Source: Heracleum sosnowskyi (Eukaryota; Streptophyta; Magnoliopsida; Apiales; Apiaceae). Taken from it: a stretch of DNA of 64,000 nucleotides. The position numbers were made by a program, and so were the translations under genes. The notes beneath the pieces were generated by a model. The model did not search any database and had not been told where the DNA came from. It saw only the letters and a program-made list of their open reading frames with translations. The stretch covers positions 82,814,363 to 82,878,362 of the forward strand of contig CM061239.1 in assembly GCA_030848705.1 (NCBI GenBank), given 5' to 3'. This document shows, one piece after another, positions 1 through 11,089 of this stretch. Each line of letters begins with the position of its first letter. Position 1 is the first letter of the stretch.

Positions 1-510
1 CTATTAGTCGAGCCTATTCGATTTTCATTAAACCTTCTGCACATATTAGTTGCACAACAGAATACATCCACATGTCGGAGGAAAAACCCTATTTGTGCCT
101 GTTAAGTGCAGAGAGTAAGGCTAATCCACACCTAATAGTTGCAGACTGTATGGATAGGAGTACTTACTGCCCACCTGTCCACCACCTATTCAGATGTGGT
201 TATTTCTCGAAAGGCCGAAGATCTGATATGCACTTAAGATTGGTTAAGTGAATGTGGAAGCTTTTGTTGATCTGCAAGAAGAACCACCAGGAGACTACAA
301 AAATATGGAATATCGCAAGGTAACTTTATTATTTTCTCTTTATCTTACTTTTGACTTATTCGAGAAATTGTTCTGATATTTTTCATTTCATATGATTTAA
401 AGAAGAACCCAAGGATATGTTCAAGCTTTTTGATGAATGTGTAACTGATAAGTATCTTTCAAAAGTTTGCTCCACTACCCTACTACAAGTCTGCAATTTA
501 TGTTCTAGCT
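1..510 (+). other. Unassigned DNA with one possible orphan exon
   Basis: Mostly non-coding and not recognised. A short stretch at 249-319 reads open on the plus strand and looks like an internal exon: an AG sits just before it, 23 complete codons run without a stop, and a GT follows at 320-321 (context AAG|GTAAC). Its peptide contains EEPPGDYKNMEYRK. A second open stretch lies around 404-500. The family is not recognised. It could be a degraded host exon, a piece captured by a transposon, or chance. Confidence 0.2.
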
Positions 511-513
511 TTA

Positions 514-877
514 AGAGGCCGTTTGGGTAAACTTTAAATTGTTGCTTATGACTTAAAGTTGCTTAAAGTGATAAGCGTAAAGTGAAAATTATCTGTTTGG
601 GTAATTTTGTATTATGACTAACTTATGAGTTATTAAAAAATTTAAAATAAAAATAAATTTAATGAATAGTACATTTGAATGATAATATTAACTTTTATTT
701 TATAAAATCACAAAAATAAAATAAGTTGTTCAAAAAAGTACCTCATATCAACTTCTAGCTTTAAGTTGTTTTTTTAACTTCAAGTCATTTTCTGACTTAT
801 TACACAAACAGACGTTTTTCAACTTAAAGTCAAATATCACTTTAAGCCCCTACTTAAAGTGATTGCCAAACAAGCTC
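514..877. mobile_element. Tourist-like MITE, about 364 bp
   Basis: The two ends form a terminal inverted repeat: GAGGCCGTTTGGGTAA at 515 faces an end whose reverse complement starts GAGCTTGTTTGGCAAT. The interior is AT-rich and non-coding, with further self-complementary ACTTTAAG-type stretches, so the whole unit can fold on itself. The flanks offer TTA/TAA on each side (around 511-514 and 878-880), which suits a PIF/Harbinger-type three-base target. The two copies are not in perfect register, so the duplication is only approximate. It carries no transposase and would depend on one elsewhere. Confidence 0.6.
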
Positions 878-886
878 TTAGTTATA

Positions 887-1366
887 CTAGCTTAAAACCT
901 GTGTGATGCACGGATTGTTTGTAATAATTGTTATTTTATTATTTACGTTTTAATATTTTATTAGTTGCATTTGTTAAAAAATAAGTAGTCATGTTAAAAT
1001 AGGTAAACTTTTTTAAATAATTAAAAGCATTAAAATAGATCTTAAAATAAATAAGTAAGGGTTTGTTCATGATATTTTTGGAAAAGGAGAGGTTAAGAAA
1101 AAATAGAAAAGGCTAACATGTTTTAGTTGAAAAAGTTAATTGCATGTAATATTTTTGGAAAAGGAGGTGGTTTTGTCAGAAAAAATATAAATAGTAATGT
1201 GTTTTAGCTGAAAAAGGTAATTGGTTATAAATAGGTAACGTTAGTATTTAATAATATTCTTTTATAGATAACTAAGGGTAATTAAGTAAAAACACGAATT
1301 ACCAAAAAATTGTACCGACCAACTGACCAAACTTTTAATGTTTCGTCTTTAATAATACAGTATAGA
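887..1366 (-). mobile_element. Non-autonomous Helitron, 480 bp
   Basis: Read on the minus strand, the element starts TCTATACTGTATTATT directly after an A (complement of 1367) and ends CTAG directly before a T (complement of 886). This is the A|TC...CTRR|T arrangement of Helitrons. About 10 bases before CTAG lies an imperfect GC-rich hairpin around CCGTGCATCACACAGG. The same kind of 3' end closes the large Helitron at 40670, so the two belong to one broad group. There is no coding capacity. It would need the Rep-helicase protein of an autonomous copy. Confidence 0.7.
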
Positions 1367-1672
1367 TAGATAGTGTATGATATTTTAGCGAAAGATATAG
1401 TAGAGGGTCTATTAATGGTCGGAATATATAGTATAACTGGAATTTTTAGGAATTCGAAAATCCAATATTAAAGATTGAAAGATGTAGTATAATTGATACT
1501 TTTAGGTGTGTTTATAAAAGATGATATGTTTTAATTAAAAGGTAACGCGTTTTATTAGAAAAGGCAATCGATCAGTTACTTTTTTTTATTTAATAATTAG
1601 ATAAAGGACCGAAAACCGGAAAACCAGAAAATCAAAACTTTCAATGTTTCGGCTATTATATAATAGTATAGA
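1367..1672 (-). mobile_element. Second Helitron 5' end, partial copy
   Basis: On the minus strand a second Helitron-like 5' end, TCTATACTATTATATAAT, starts at 1672 after an A (complement of 1673). It continues with a CGAAACATT motif also present in the 480-bp element next door. No matching CTRRT end or hairpin was seen before 1367. This may be a truncated relative, a tandem duplicate of the 5' part, or an outer element into which the 480-bp copy inserted. Confidence 0.45.
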
Positions 1673-4127
1673 TGTATTTCAATCAGACTCTGATCTGACT
1701 TTCTATGTCCGTTAGTATTTGGTAAATCCCACCATACGTTTTTCTGTCCAGAGATTTCTAGAGTATTTTTATTAATATACTCTTCTTCTGTTACTGTTGC
1801 CTTGGCAGATGATAGTAATTAGTTACTGCTGGAAACTGGTTTGTGTTGTTATTTTGTTACTGCTGCAGCCTGATGGCACAGGGCAATTACAATCTGAACT
1901 GAATAAATGTCAGCTGAATTGGTAAAGTTGCAGTCTGAATAAAATGTCAGCTGATTTGGTATTCTTTAAAAAAAAAAAAAAGGCAGCCAGGTACTTGTTT
2001 TTTGTCCAGAAAATGTAGTAGTGATTCTGTGACTGTCCAGATTGGCTATCAGTGTTATGCTCTGGATTCCCTTGTTTGAATAGCAGGTGATACACGTAGT
2101 ATTCTGATTGCAATGTAATATTCAGTTGGCAATTTTATTGTTTTACTGCTGTCTTAACAGTTTTCTTTTACTGCTATTGCAGCCTGGAGGAACTGCTTAT
2201 TGATTTTACTGGACTGACTGGTTTTATAGGACAAATGGTGTTGCAACCTGCATGGGTCAGATACCGTGTGTGCATGCTTAACTGGGACTAATTAGGTACA
2301 TAAAAGGTTGTTGTCTTGTTACTACAGAATGTTCTGTTGTTTGCTACGATGTCGCTTGTAGGAAATTAATTGGATACATACTGTAAAAGTAAAATGGATT
2401 CTGGTTGAGGTTGAATATTGACTGGCTATGCTGACCACTTTATTTTAAGGCATTTCCAGTTATTACTTTTCATGCTTTTCTTTTCCTAAAATGTAATTCT
2501 GCAATCTTACTTGCCTCTTTAGAAGGCTTGAAGTTTAAGAAGAGAATAATTAGAGCATTGTAGATTGTGGATATTTTTAAGATAAATCCGTAGTTTTTGA
2601 TTTTTTTTAAAGATAAATCCCGTAGATTATAGAATGATTGAACCGTTATTTTTACATGAAAATGTTATTTCGATTTAAGATAAATTTGTAGTTTTAATCA
2701 TTTAGGTACCACCAGTTTTCTGGCAACTGTAAGAAGGTAATTTGCTTAGTTGTTTTACACAGGTCAAAGCCAGTGAAAGTAATTAGTTGCTTTCCCTTCT
2801 TATGTTTCCGCTTTAGACTATTGATAAATCATGCTTTACAAGTACATAGTAGAGTATACTAGATATCCACATTAATATTACAAAAAAAAAAAAAAAGAGG
2901 AAAGGAGATGGCATTAGCTCAATCACCACAAATGAAAGCAAATGTAGCTTTTGATATCTCAGCAAAGATTGAAATGGAAAGTAAATTTAATTCTGTAGGT
3001 CTTATTATTGATGTGTTTTGCTAGCCTTCTTATTAGTTAAATGGTTAGAAAATTGTCAAATTGAATTCTATTTTTTTTTCTTTCTTTATATCAATAGTGA
3101 CTTGCATCAGGTGTGATGAGCAGATCTAGTTGTACAACTACAGCATGTTCATAGCGGTGGGAAAAGGCTGCCTGATTGTTGTAATGTTGTTACAATTCAG
3201 ATGTCAAATGAAGGCCTTTTACGCATAACAGTCCAGATAGACATATATCTGATACCACAAGAAAGCAGGTTTAGTTTACTCATATTAGAGCTTCTACTGG
3301 GTGAACATAAAGCATAGTTGGATTGAAGTTGGAAACCATGTGATTGAGTGCTTTCTTCAGGTTTTACAGTGTGAGCTTTTGTCAAAAACGAAAGATGTAA
3401 CAATTTTTTTGAGACAAATAGAGTTATGTTGTCAATGGCTTCTGTTGTGACATGATCCCTCACTTCCATGTTATCTCTCTTTTATCCATGTAATGCATCA
3501 TCTATTAATTTCATATTCATAATATTTTCTGTATAGTATATCATATCTTTCTTTGCATTCTTTCATACTCCCATAACATTATCTACTATGATAGTACTAT
3601 ATAAACCAAACAAATTTCACATTAAAGGCTCAGAATTGAATTATTTCGAATAAAAAAGTAGTCCTATCACCAGAGTGCGAGGAAAACCTATATTTAGTTC
3701 CTAAACTTTATACTGCACACAGGTCAGGACTCAGGACTTACAGATCCTATGAAGCTTATCTTGCACAAATTAAGTATATCATCGAATCTTGAGAAAACTT
3801 TCAAAAGGCAGAGACAAGAAAATTCCATTAATTCAAAAATCATAAATTACTTCCGAGATAAATAACCCCAAAGGCAAACAACTAGCTGTTAATTAAAATA
3901 AAAAAAAAATTGTCTGCACTGTAGTGCCATATCTAAAAATAGAAAAAAGAAAGTCGTCGTTATACTCCTTCGCAGGTAAAAAACAAGAAAAATTAATTTA
4001 TCAACAAAAAAAAGGTAATGAGCAAGTTATAATTACTTAATTGTGTGAAACACAAGAGTTAAAATACATTAGAATTTGTGTTCGACTCAATAGACTGGTT
4101 CAGTTGCGCTTGGTATAGAAAGCACTT
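1673..4127. other. AT-rich intergenic DNA, nothing recognised
   Basis: No coding exon, RNA gene or element end could be supported. There are A/T homopolymers near 1968-1981 and 2881-2895. The longest open frame (3197-3469, minus) has no recognisable domain and sits in AT-rich sequence. Confidence 0.5.
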
Positions 4128-4369
4128 TCATACTGGTCCTTGAGTTGTGGCAGTTTCCATCTCTTCTGAATCCTCCAAGCTTAAGCGTTCATCAGGAGAC
4201 AATGATAAATAAGATACAAGAAAAACGATATTCAGCGCCGAGATAAAAGGCACATTCCGTGACTTTGACACACTCTCATCATTCTCCTCAAGTCCTTGGT
4301 GTACATCCATGTGTTCATTTTCTGAGATATCTTCCATGTTCAAATCGGCCATACTATTGAACCACAAGC
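4128..4369 (-). CDS. Possible terminal exon of an unidentified gene
   Basis: The minus strand has an 80-codon open stretch ending in a stop at 4128, preceded at 4370-4371 by a pyrimidine-containing acceptor (TTATTGTTAG|). The predicted piece is acidic and Ser/Glu-rich at first (MADLNMEDISENEHMDVHQ), then has a short hydrophobic run (ALNIVFLVSYLSL) and an acidic tail. I do not recognise the family. No upstream exon could be assigned between here and 5200, where the DNA is AT-rich. It could be the last exon of a small host gene, a captured fragment, or chance. Transcript evidence would decide. Confidence 0.25.
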
Positions 4370-4399
4370 CTAACAATAAGAGCAAAGCAGAGGTTAATA

Positions 4400-5526
4400 C
4401 ACGGGTTTACATTTGCAGAACAATAAAAGGGACTTGAACCAAAAAAAATTGCAAATGTATTAAAATCATACGCTTGGACAAAGGTGCAAATAAAAAATCT
4501 TGCATATTTTTAAAAAAAAAACTTAAACAAATTGGTGAAAGAATCAGTAAAAAATAGCAATGTGTTAGCCTCATAATTCTATCAAGTTGTACTGTTAAAC
4601 CTTTACAAGCAAGGAGGTAACACATTATAAGCATATTTGGCAGTCAATTGTGGATTCTCATTTTCGGAAATTGCAAGCATATAATCCTGAATTTAAAAGT
4701 AAACATATTGACACTACACAAAAACATAAAAGGGGAGGCAAATTTTGTTCTTGGGTGTGTTAGTATATATGAACAACCGCGATCAATGATAGCTTAACTA
4801 TTAGGTGATTAGAAACACATATATACTCAATAATTATACTAAGCCTAAGAATCAAAATTACAGATATTCATATACATTTGTATCGACATGTGAATAAATT
4901 ATTCTTAACAAATTACAATAACGAATACAAACAATTGTTTAGTGTTGGAACCTTATTCTTACAAATAACAACAAAGAAATCAACACATACAATACTTTCC
5001 AGTGACTGTTAAAATTCACCAACCTACCAAAGTGTTTAACATATACATACAACAAGGCTTATATCTATATATATAATAAAAATACAAGAAAACTGAAAAA
5101 GCTTGAGATTGTGAAAGACTAAAAATACGTACGTTAATGGAAGATGGAAGGTTGTGTTGTTCCTGTTCCCCAAATTTGCAGTTAGGTTGTCTTACTCTTC
5201 AACCCATTTTGTATTACTCGCTTCCGTGTCCGTAAGGGCCGATCAATAAGTAAAAGCCCACCAATGTATAAAGACATGTTTTTATTTACGGCCCATCATA
5301 TATAAGTTTTTTCTAACATCCCACATATACCTTTCCTAAGATTTTTTTTTCATTAGTAAATCATAAATAATAAACTAGCATATAATTTTAAAATATTTAT
5401 AATTATTCAGCATTGTCATAATTAAATCATTTTCAACCAAACTCATATTCATTTTTTTCACATATTATTTCGATTATTATACGCAGTTATAAGGTATGTT
5501 AAATAATTATCGAAGGAAACATAAAT
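4400..5526. other. AT-rich intergenic DNA, nothing recognised
   Basis: No open frame, splice-framed exon or element end was convincing here. The Tat-type element begins immediately after, with its target duplication ATTGT at 5527-5531. Confidence 0.5.
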
Positions 5527-5531
5527 ATTGT

Positions 5532-6039
5532 TGATATGGGCTAAAAATAACCCTAGATATGTAATTAATGATATATTAATTAGACCTAGTTCGGTCCAAG
5601 AATTAGGCCCGATAAAAAGGCCCGAAACCCTAATCATTTATTAATTTCGTAATTAATAAATAAGGGAAATTACCAGCTCATTAAATGAGTCCAAAACATA
5701 TTAAACTCTTCAAGAATCAGCAATCAAGACACACAAACCAACTAGGAGTCAGTCTCCTACAAAATAGGATTCACAATCCTGATCTAAGAAGGCGACTTGG
5801 CCCCCAAGTCACCTAATTCTATTCTAAATGCAAGGCTCCTGAAGCCTATATAAGGACCCTCGTCCTTCATCCAAGAACTACGTTTTTTGGCTTGATTCTC
5901 TACATAACAGAGATACGTAGGCATCTTGTGAGGACCTGTTTAGTCACGAACCACGAGAGCAGCCATAAAGACACGATTGTCCACCATCATTCATTGAATA
6001 CAGCCGTCAACATCTAAATCTAATTTTCATTCCATAACA
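5532..6039 (+). repeat. 5' LTR of Tat-type element (508 bp)
   Basis: Begins TGATATGGGC and ends CCATAACA. Same length and, by eye, same sequence as 12343-12850. It follows the target duplication at 5527-5531 and is followed directly by the primer-binding site. Confidence 0.92.
5847..5853 (+). promoter_or_regulatory. TATA box in the Tat LTR
   Basis: TATATAA in the context GCCTATATAAGGAC lies 315 bp into the LTR. It would place the transcript start about 30 bp downstream and leave some 160 bp as R-U5. The 3' LTR repeats it at 12658-12664. Confidence 0.65.
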
Positions 6040-6041
6040 TT

Positions 6042-6059
6042 TGGCGCCGTCTGTGGGAA
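6042..6059 (+). other. Primer-binding site of the Tat element
   Basis: TGGCGCCGTCTGTGGGAA starts three bases after the 5' LTR. This type of primer site is common in Tat/Athila-like plant elements and would pair with the 3' end of a tRNA. I could not determine which tRNA without a search. Confidence 0.75.
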
Positions 6060-6074
6060 ATTCTTACATCAACC

Positions 6075-7946
6075 ATGGCTAGAACACGAAGAACAACCGC
6101 TACTGAGTCAACTGTCATCACCACTACTCCAATCACCACGGTACCAGGGTCGTTACCCCTCACTACGGAAGTGGTTTCTCAACCAGCAGGGACGACACCT
6201 CTCACCACGGAGATGGTTTCACAGCCACAAGGGACGAATCCCCAAATATCCATACCACAGAATGAGACGAACCCTCTTCAAATGGTTGTCTCACCCCTCG
6301 ACCATAACCTTCCCCATGGAGCACAGATCTCCACAACCGTGCTTCCTATAAGCACCAATCCAGCATACGGACTGCCCAACTATCCCCCTGAAGCCGGAGG
6401 GAGTGGCCATGCCCCTATAATTCATGAACCATACGAACCACCCTACATTCGAGGATTGGGACCTGTCCCTGAAGGAAGATACTTGGATTATTCTGGGCCC
6501 TACTCTGATGACTACTCGTCTGATGAAGGACGAGATCGAGCACCCAGAAGAAGAAGAGCCAGCAAAGAGCCCCTTGGAAGAAGGAATCGGGGGGCAACTA
6601 CAAGGACACCTATGACTGCCATGGAAAGGATAAGGGCTCATGAGGCCGAGATCCAGAAACTAAAGAAAAACATAGAGATAGAGCAACAAAGGAGGCAGAC
6701 TCAGCCTTCGAATCAAGGGGCAGGAGATGTCCCCATAATTGATTTAGGAACACCTTCAAGGAGGCAAGAAGGAGCTAGGGCTCCAAGGACGGAGATTCCC
6801 AGGTCAGATCCCCGTGTTTTGACACAGCTGGGTGACCCAGACGATCCTATTCCACCTTTTACTGAAGAGGTAATGGACGCTCATGTATCAAGGAAATTTA
6901 AGATGCCTACTATCAAGGCATATGACGGAACGGGTGATCCCGCAACCCATGTGAGGACTTTTTCAAATGCACTGTTGCTGCAACCAGTCACTGATGCTCT
7001 TAAATGTAGAGCGTTTCCTCAAACCCTGGCTGGCATGGCCCAAAGATGGTATAGTCGCTTGCCGCCCAACTCTATCAGTTGTTTCAGAGATTTGAGCACG
7101 GCCTTCATCAGTCAGTTCATTAGTGGACGGGTACATGAAAAAAGCTCTGCTTCACTCATGAACTTAACTCAAGGAAAGAACGAGACGTTGAGAGATTACC
7201 TCAAACGTTTCACCAAGGAGACATTAAACATACCTGATCTAGATAACAAGGTAGTTATGATAGCCCTTCAACAAGGAACCACAGATGTCTTTTTCAAGAT
7301 GTCATTGGCTAAACACCCCCCTGAGAGCATGACTGAGCTCCAACAAAGGGTTGGAAAGTACATCAAAGCTGAGGAAAGCATGAAGAAAACTGACACAGGT
7401 GGTGGAAATAATGGTGGCTCGAATAAGCGAAAGACGGAGCAAGAGTATGATGTCAAGGACAAATATCCTCGTACGACTAGAGACTCTGATTCAGACACGA
7501 AATTTACCGAATATGCAAGGTTGAATGCTCCAAGGAGTCAAATCCTCTTTGACATTGAGAAAGATAGGGACTTTCGATGGCCGAAGCCACTAAGGGGAGA
7601 TCCTGAGAAGCGAAACAAGAACAAGTACTGTAGGTACCATAAAGACTCGGGCCATGATACTGATGATTGTAGGCAACTCAAGGATGAGATCGAGTTCTTA
7701 ATCCGAAAAGGAAAACTCGATAAGTTCACTAAGGATGGGAATCGAGGAAATCAGCATGGAAACTATGAAAGGAAAAATTATGATACGAGGGACGACGACC
7801 AAGATCATAATCCTAAGCCCCGAGGGCCTGTTATCAATATGATATATGGAGGACCAGCTGCTACGTTAAGGCCTAATAGAGTCGGGGGGCAGGTTCTCCC
7901 AATCGAGGTTATGGATTCAAGAGATGACGAAGAAATAAGGGACTGA
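6075..7946 (+). CDS. gag: Gag polyprotein of Tat-type element
   Basis: Intact 623-residue frame starting at the first ATG after the primer site. Gag packages element RNA into cytoplasmic virus-like particles. The first 110 residues are Thr/Pro-rich low complexity; residues about 155-215 are very basic and likely a coiled coil (Arg-rich, then a heptad-like MERIRAHEAEIQKLKKN). A retrotransposon-gag capsid domain follows at roughly 270-440, with typical motifs such as AQRWYSRLPP and LRDYLKRFTKE. Near residue 525 is a nucleocapsid-like Cys/His motif CRYHKDSGHDTDDC, the C-x2-H-x4-H-x4-C form seen in Tat-like gags rather than the classical CCHC knuckle. A stop closes the frame and no protease follows. 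This is the only intact gene of the element, suggesting that selection or very recent origin has kept it open. Confidence 0.85.
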   Translation: MARTRRTTATESTVITTTPITTVPGSLPLTTEVVSQPAGTTPLTTEMVSQPQGTNPQISIPQNETNPLQMVVSPLDHNLPHGAQISTTVLPISTNPAYGLPNYPPEAGGSGHAPIIHEPYEPPYIRGLGPVPEGRYLDYSGPYSDDYSSDEGRDRAPRRRRASKEPLGRRNRGATTRTPMTAMERIRAHEAEIQKLKKNIEIEQQRRQTQPSNQGAGDVPIIDLGTPSRRQEGARAPRTEIPRSDPRVLTQLGDPDDPIPPFTEEVMDAHVSRKFKMPTIKAYDGTGDPATHVRTFSNALLLQPVTDALKCRAFPQTLAGMAQRWYSRLPPNSISCFRDLSTAFISQFISGRVHEKSSASLMNLTQGKNETLRDYLKRFTKETLNIPDLDNKVVMIALQQGTTDVFFKMSLAKHPPESMTELQQRVGKYIKAEESMKKTDTGGGNNGGSNKRKTEQEYDVKDKYPRTTRDSDSDTKFTEYARLNAPRSQILFDIEKDRDFRWPKPLRGDPEKRNKNKYCRYHKDSGHDTDDCRQLKDEIEFLIRKGKLDKFTKDGNRGNQHGNYERKNYDTRDDDQDHNPKPRGPVINMIYGGPAATLRPNRVGGQVLPIEVMDSRDDEEIRD

Positions 7947-8545
7947 GATGCCAGGAACGTGGCATGCCCCAAATTTGAAAGTTTATTATGTTTAATTGTT
8001 TCCTAATAGTGCAAGTAGCAATAAGATCGACGAAACCATTATGAGCTTTTCAGCTCTTAATAGGAAGTAAAGCTATGTAAGGGTTGCACCCTCTTTTTTA
8101 AAGAAAATATTCAAGTTCTTTTTCACTATTTTATTACTTATCTGTGTTTGAGCATTTCCTTATCGTTTTGTTAAAGAGCAAGTTGTACCAATAGCATTTG
8201 ATCAAAATGCCAGTCCATTCAAGAGGCCAAGTACTAGGAATTGCCTTACAAAAGATAAGTTAAATAAATATAAATGAGCAAACAAAACAGATATAACATA
8301 AATAGCATGTATGAATGGAAGGTCCCGAAGGATCAAAGAGTTACAAACGCCAAATAAAATCCTAAAGTCCCTAAAAGGACCTTAAATAAAAACAAGAGAT
8401 AGAGAGCCACGCAGGGCCAATAAAATCTACTCTAAGTCATCAGCGGGTCCTTGTCAAGAACAAGGGCATCCCCACGAGGGGCATCTAAGTCCTCTATGAA
8501 GTCATCAGTGGTCTCGGACTCATACAAGCCTCGAATGGCTATGAA
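7947..8545 (+). pseudogene. Duplicated post-integrase segment replacing PR-RT
   Basis: Directly after the gag stop the DNA resembles the end of integrase plus the following untranslated sequence of the same element. Both places share GGCATGCC, CTTGAAAGTT-like and CAATAAGAT/AAATAAGAT blocks in the same order (7950-8075 against 10292-10415), at an identity I judge near 70%. Where protease and reverse transcriptase should be, there is only this non-coding block, including a GGTCCCGAAGG...AAAAGGACC stretch near 8320-8380. The simplest reading is a recombination or template switch between two related RNAs. It could also be a deletion joined to a foreign 3' end. Confidence 0.55.
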
Positions 8546-10325
8546 GGCCTAGGCATTAGCTGACTTCGTGGTTGAATTTACCATTAACAACCAAGAAGTC
8601 GGGGGGCAAGAGATAATACCCCATGAATACCCGAAGTTGGGTGTTCTATTTTGATGGACCATCAAAAACAAAATCAAGCGGAGCAGGTTTAGTGTTACAA
8701 AGTCCTGATGGATTTTTTATAGAGTATACACTAAAACTTGACTTCCCAACGACAAACAATGAGGCTGAGTACGAAGCCCTGATAGCTGGCTTAGGGCTGG
8801 CTGGAGCATTGAGAGTTAAAACCCTGAAAGTAGGTGGAGACTCGAGGCTAGTGGTTTCCCAAGTAAATGGGGAATTTGAGGCCACAGATAAAGTCGTGGC
8901 CAAGTACTTAAAACTTGTTAAGGCCATCATGACTCAGTTTGATGAATGCTATGTAGAGCACGTTCCGAGGGAGGAAAACGTGAAGGCTGATGCCCTGTCT
9001 AAGTTTGCCTCTTCTGAAATTGAAAACTATGCAGGGAGTGTATACTTCCAAGTCTTGAAGACCCCAAGCATCAACGAAAAGTTGGTAGCACCCATTGGTA
9101 TTTCCAGTTATTGGATTGATCCCATCAAAGCTCATCTGGAAACTGGGTGGCTGCCCAACGACACTTCAGAAGCACGAAAGCTATACGTCAAAGCACTAAG
9201 GTATGCCCTAATTGAGGGAATCCTATACAAGAAGTCTTTCATCATTCCTTATCTGAAGTGTTTGAGACCCCAAGAGGCAGAATTGGCCCTAAAGGAAGTA
9301 CATGAAGGAATCTGTGGGCAACACTTGGGGGGCAGAGCCCTTGCATATAAAGTCACCCGTCTAGGTTTCTATTGGCCAAGCATACTTGCTGATGCTAAAA
9401 GCTATGTGAGAAAATGTGAACGGTGCCAGAAACATGCACCAGTGGTTAGACAACCACCTGAGATGATGACATCCATTAACTCTCCTATCCCTTTTGCTAT
9501 GTGGGGAATGGATATACCTGGGCCATTTCCAATGGCGAGTGCTCAAAGAAAGTTCTTGATAGTGGCAATTGATTACTTCACCAAGTGGATTGAGGCTAAG
9601 CCTTTAGCCAAGATAACCACCAAACAAGTGATGCAATTCTTCTGGGAAAATGTGATATGCAGGTATGGAATTCCCCGAGTCCTTGTTACGGACAAAGGAA
9701 CTCAATTCAACAATGATGAGTCCAAGAAATAGTGTGAAGAGAATGATATCCAATTACGCTTCACTCCTGTTGCTCATCCTCAAACAAATGGGCAAGCTGG
9801 GGTTGCAAATCGAATTATCCTAGATGGACTAAAGAAAAGAGTTTAACACTCCAGAAACACTTGGGTAGACGAATTACTCCCCATACTTTGGGCATATCGT
9901 ACTACCTGTAAAGTCACCACTGGAGCAACCCCATTTCTGCTGGTATATGGGGCAGAAGCAATGGTTCCAGTAGAGATTATCCACACGTCTCCAAGAGTTG
10001 AGGATTACGAACCAGGGACAAATGGAGAAGGCTTGAGGCTAGCTTTAGATCTAATTGATGAAATTAGAGACGAGGCAAATGCCAAGATAGTTCAGCATCA
10101 GAAACGAGCATCTTTCTATTACAACCTAAGGGTTAAAGAGAGATTCTTCCGTCAAGGAGACTTAGTCCTCCGAAAGATTGAGGCATCCGGAGTTGGACAA
10201 AAAGGCAAGTTGGCCCCAAATTGGCAAGGACCATATCACGTTAAGAACGTGTTTGGACGAGGCTCGTAAAAGCTAGAAACCCTCGAAGGGCATGAGGTGC
10301 CAAAAACTTGGCATGCCTCAAACTT
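8546..10325 (+). pseudogene. pol: RNase H-integrase remnant of Tat-type pol
   Basis: Pol fragment starting just upstream of RNase H (ADFVVEFTI near 8555-8580, in a different frame from what follows, so a frameshift lies near 8620). From 8623 one frame runs to 10269, with internal stops at 9730, 9844 and 10267. The plant-type RNase H has its acidic set visible (FYFDG, NNEAEYEAL, GDSRLVV, KADALSKFA). Integrase follows: a zinc-binding region with C-x2-C (CERCQKHA), then core aspartates in GMDIPGPF and VTDKGTQF. The glutamate expected after NGQA is replaced by glycine, so the catalytic triad is incomplete. The C-terminal tail ends with WHASNLKVNYV-like residues near 10325. It cannot make a working integrase. 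Confidence 0.85.
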
Positions 10326-10706
10326 GAAAGTTAACTATGTTTAGTGCATCCTAAAAGGATCCGCTAGTAGGACAAGTAGAAATAAGATTCGATGAAATCA
10401 TGAGCTTCCCGGAAAGAAGATGAAGGATTGAGCCCGTTTTGATTGGTAGAAACATCCTCAAAAGCTTTGCCAAGACAAACTACAAATTATTGCAAAGGAA
10501 AACATACAAAATATGCATGTCAACTACACAAATAGAGTTGAATACAACGAACCCCGAAGGGTGAAGGGTTGAAACCCCTGAAAATTCGAGGAAGTAGAGC
10601 TCAGAACGAGCTTCGATTCGATATACTGGAAGCTCAAATTAAAGAAACGAGTGAAACGTTACGTCTATCTTCGTTCATGAAGACCTCTCAATGTGAAAAT
10701 TAAGAT
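10326..10706 (+). other. Untranslated region after Tat integrase
   Basis: Non-coding sequence of the element between integrase and the first tandem array. Its start matches the block found after gag at 7947. No open frame or other signal was found. Confidence 0.6.
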
Positions 10707-11002
10707 GTTGAAACCTCAAATGAGGTCTAAGGTGTTAGAACTCAAGCTAGTTCTTGTACCTATAAGCCACGTTTGGCGTTGTTGAAACCTCAAATGAGGT
10801 CTAAGGTGTTAGAACTCAATTTAGTTCTTGTATCTATAAGCCACGTATGGCGTTGTTGGAACCTCAAAAGAGGTCTAAGGTGTTAGAACTCAATTTAGTT
10901 CTTGTATCTATAAGCCACGTATGGCGTTGTTGGAACCTCAAAAGAGGTCTAAGGTGTTAGAACTCAATTTAGTTCTTGTATCTATAAGCCACGTATGGCG
11001 TT
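10707..11002 (+). repeat. 74-bp tandem repeat, four copies
   Basis: Four head-to-tail units with a period of exactly 74 bp: the GAGGTCTAAGG motif recurs at 10722, 10796, 10870 and 10944. Units differ at a few positions; the first is the most divergent and the last three are nearly the same, suggesting recent stepwise duplication. Tandem arrays between integrase and the 3' LTR are a known habit of Tat-lineage elements. Confidence 0.9.
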
Positions 11003-11056
11003 GCTGGAGCCAACCGAGGTCGAAGAAACCCTTCATTGAAGTCGAAAGGCTGAGGT

Positions 11057-11057
<1 letters not shown>

Positions 11058-11089
<32 letters not shown>

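Noticed and set aside
3197..3469. 90-codon minus-strand open frame
   Set aside because: No recognisable domain, no splice context, AT-rich surroundings; length is within chance expectation.
6291..6641. 116-codon minus-strand frame opposite gag
   Set aside because: Shadow of the intact Tat gag frame on the plus strand.
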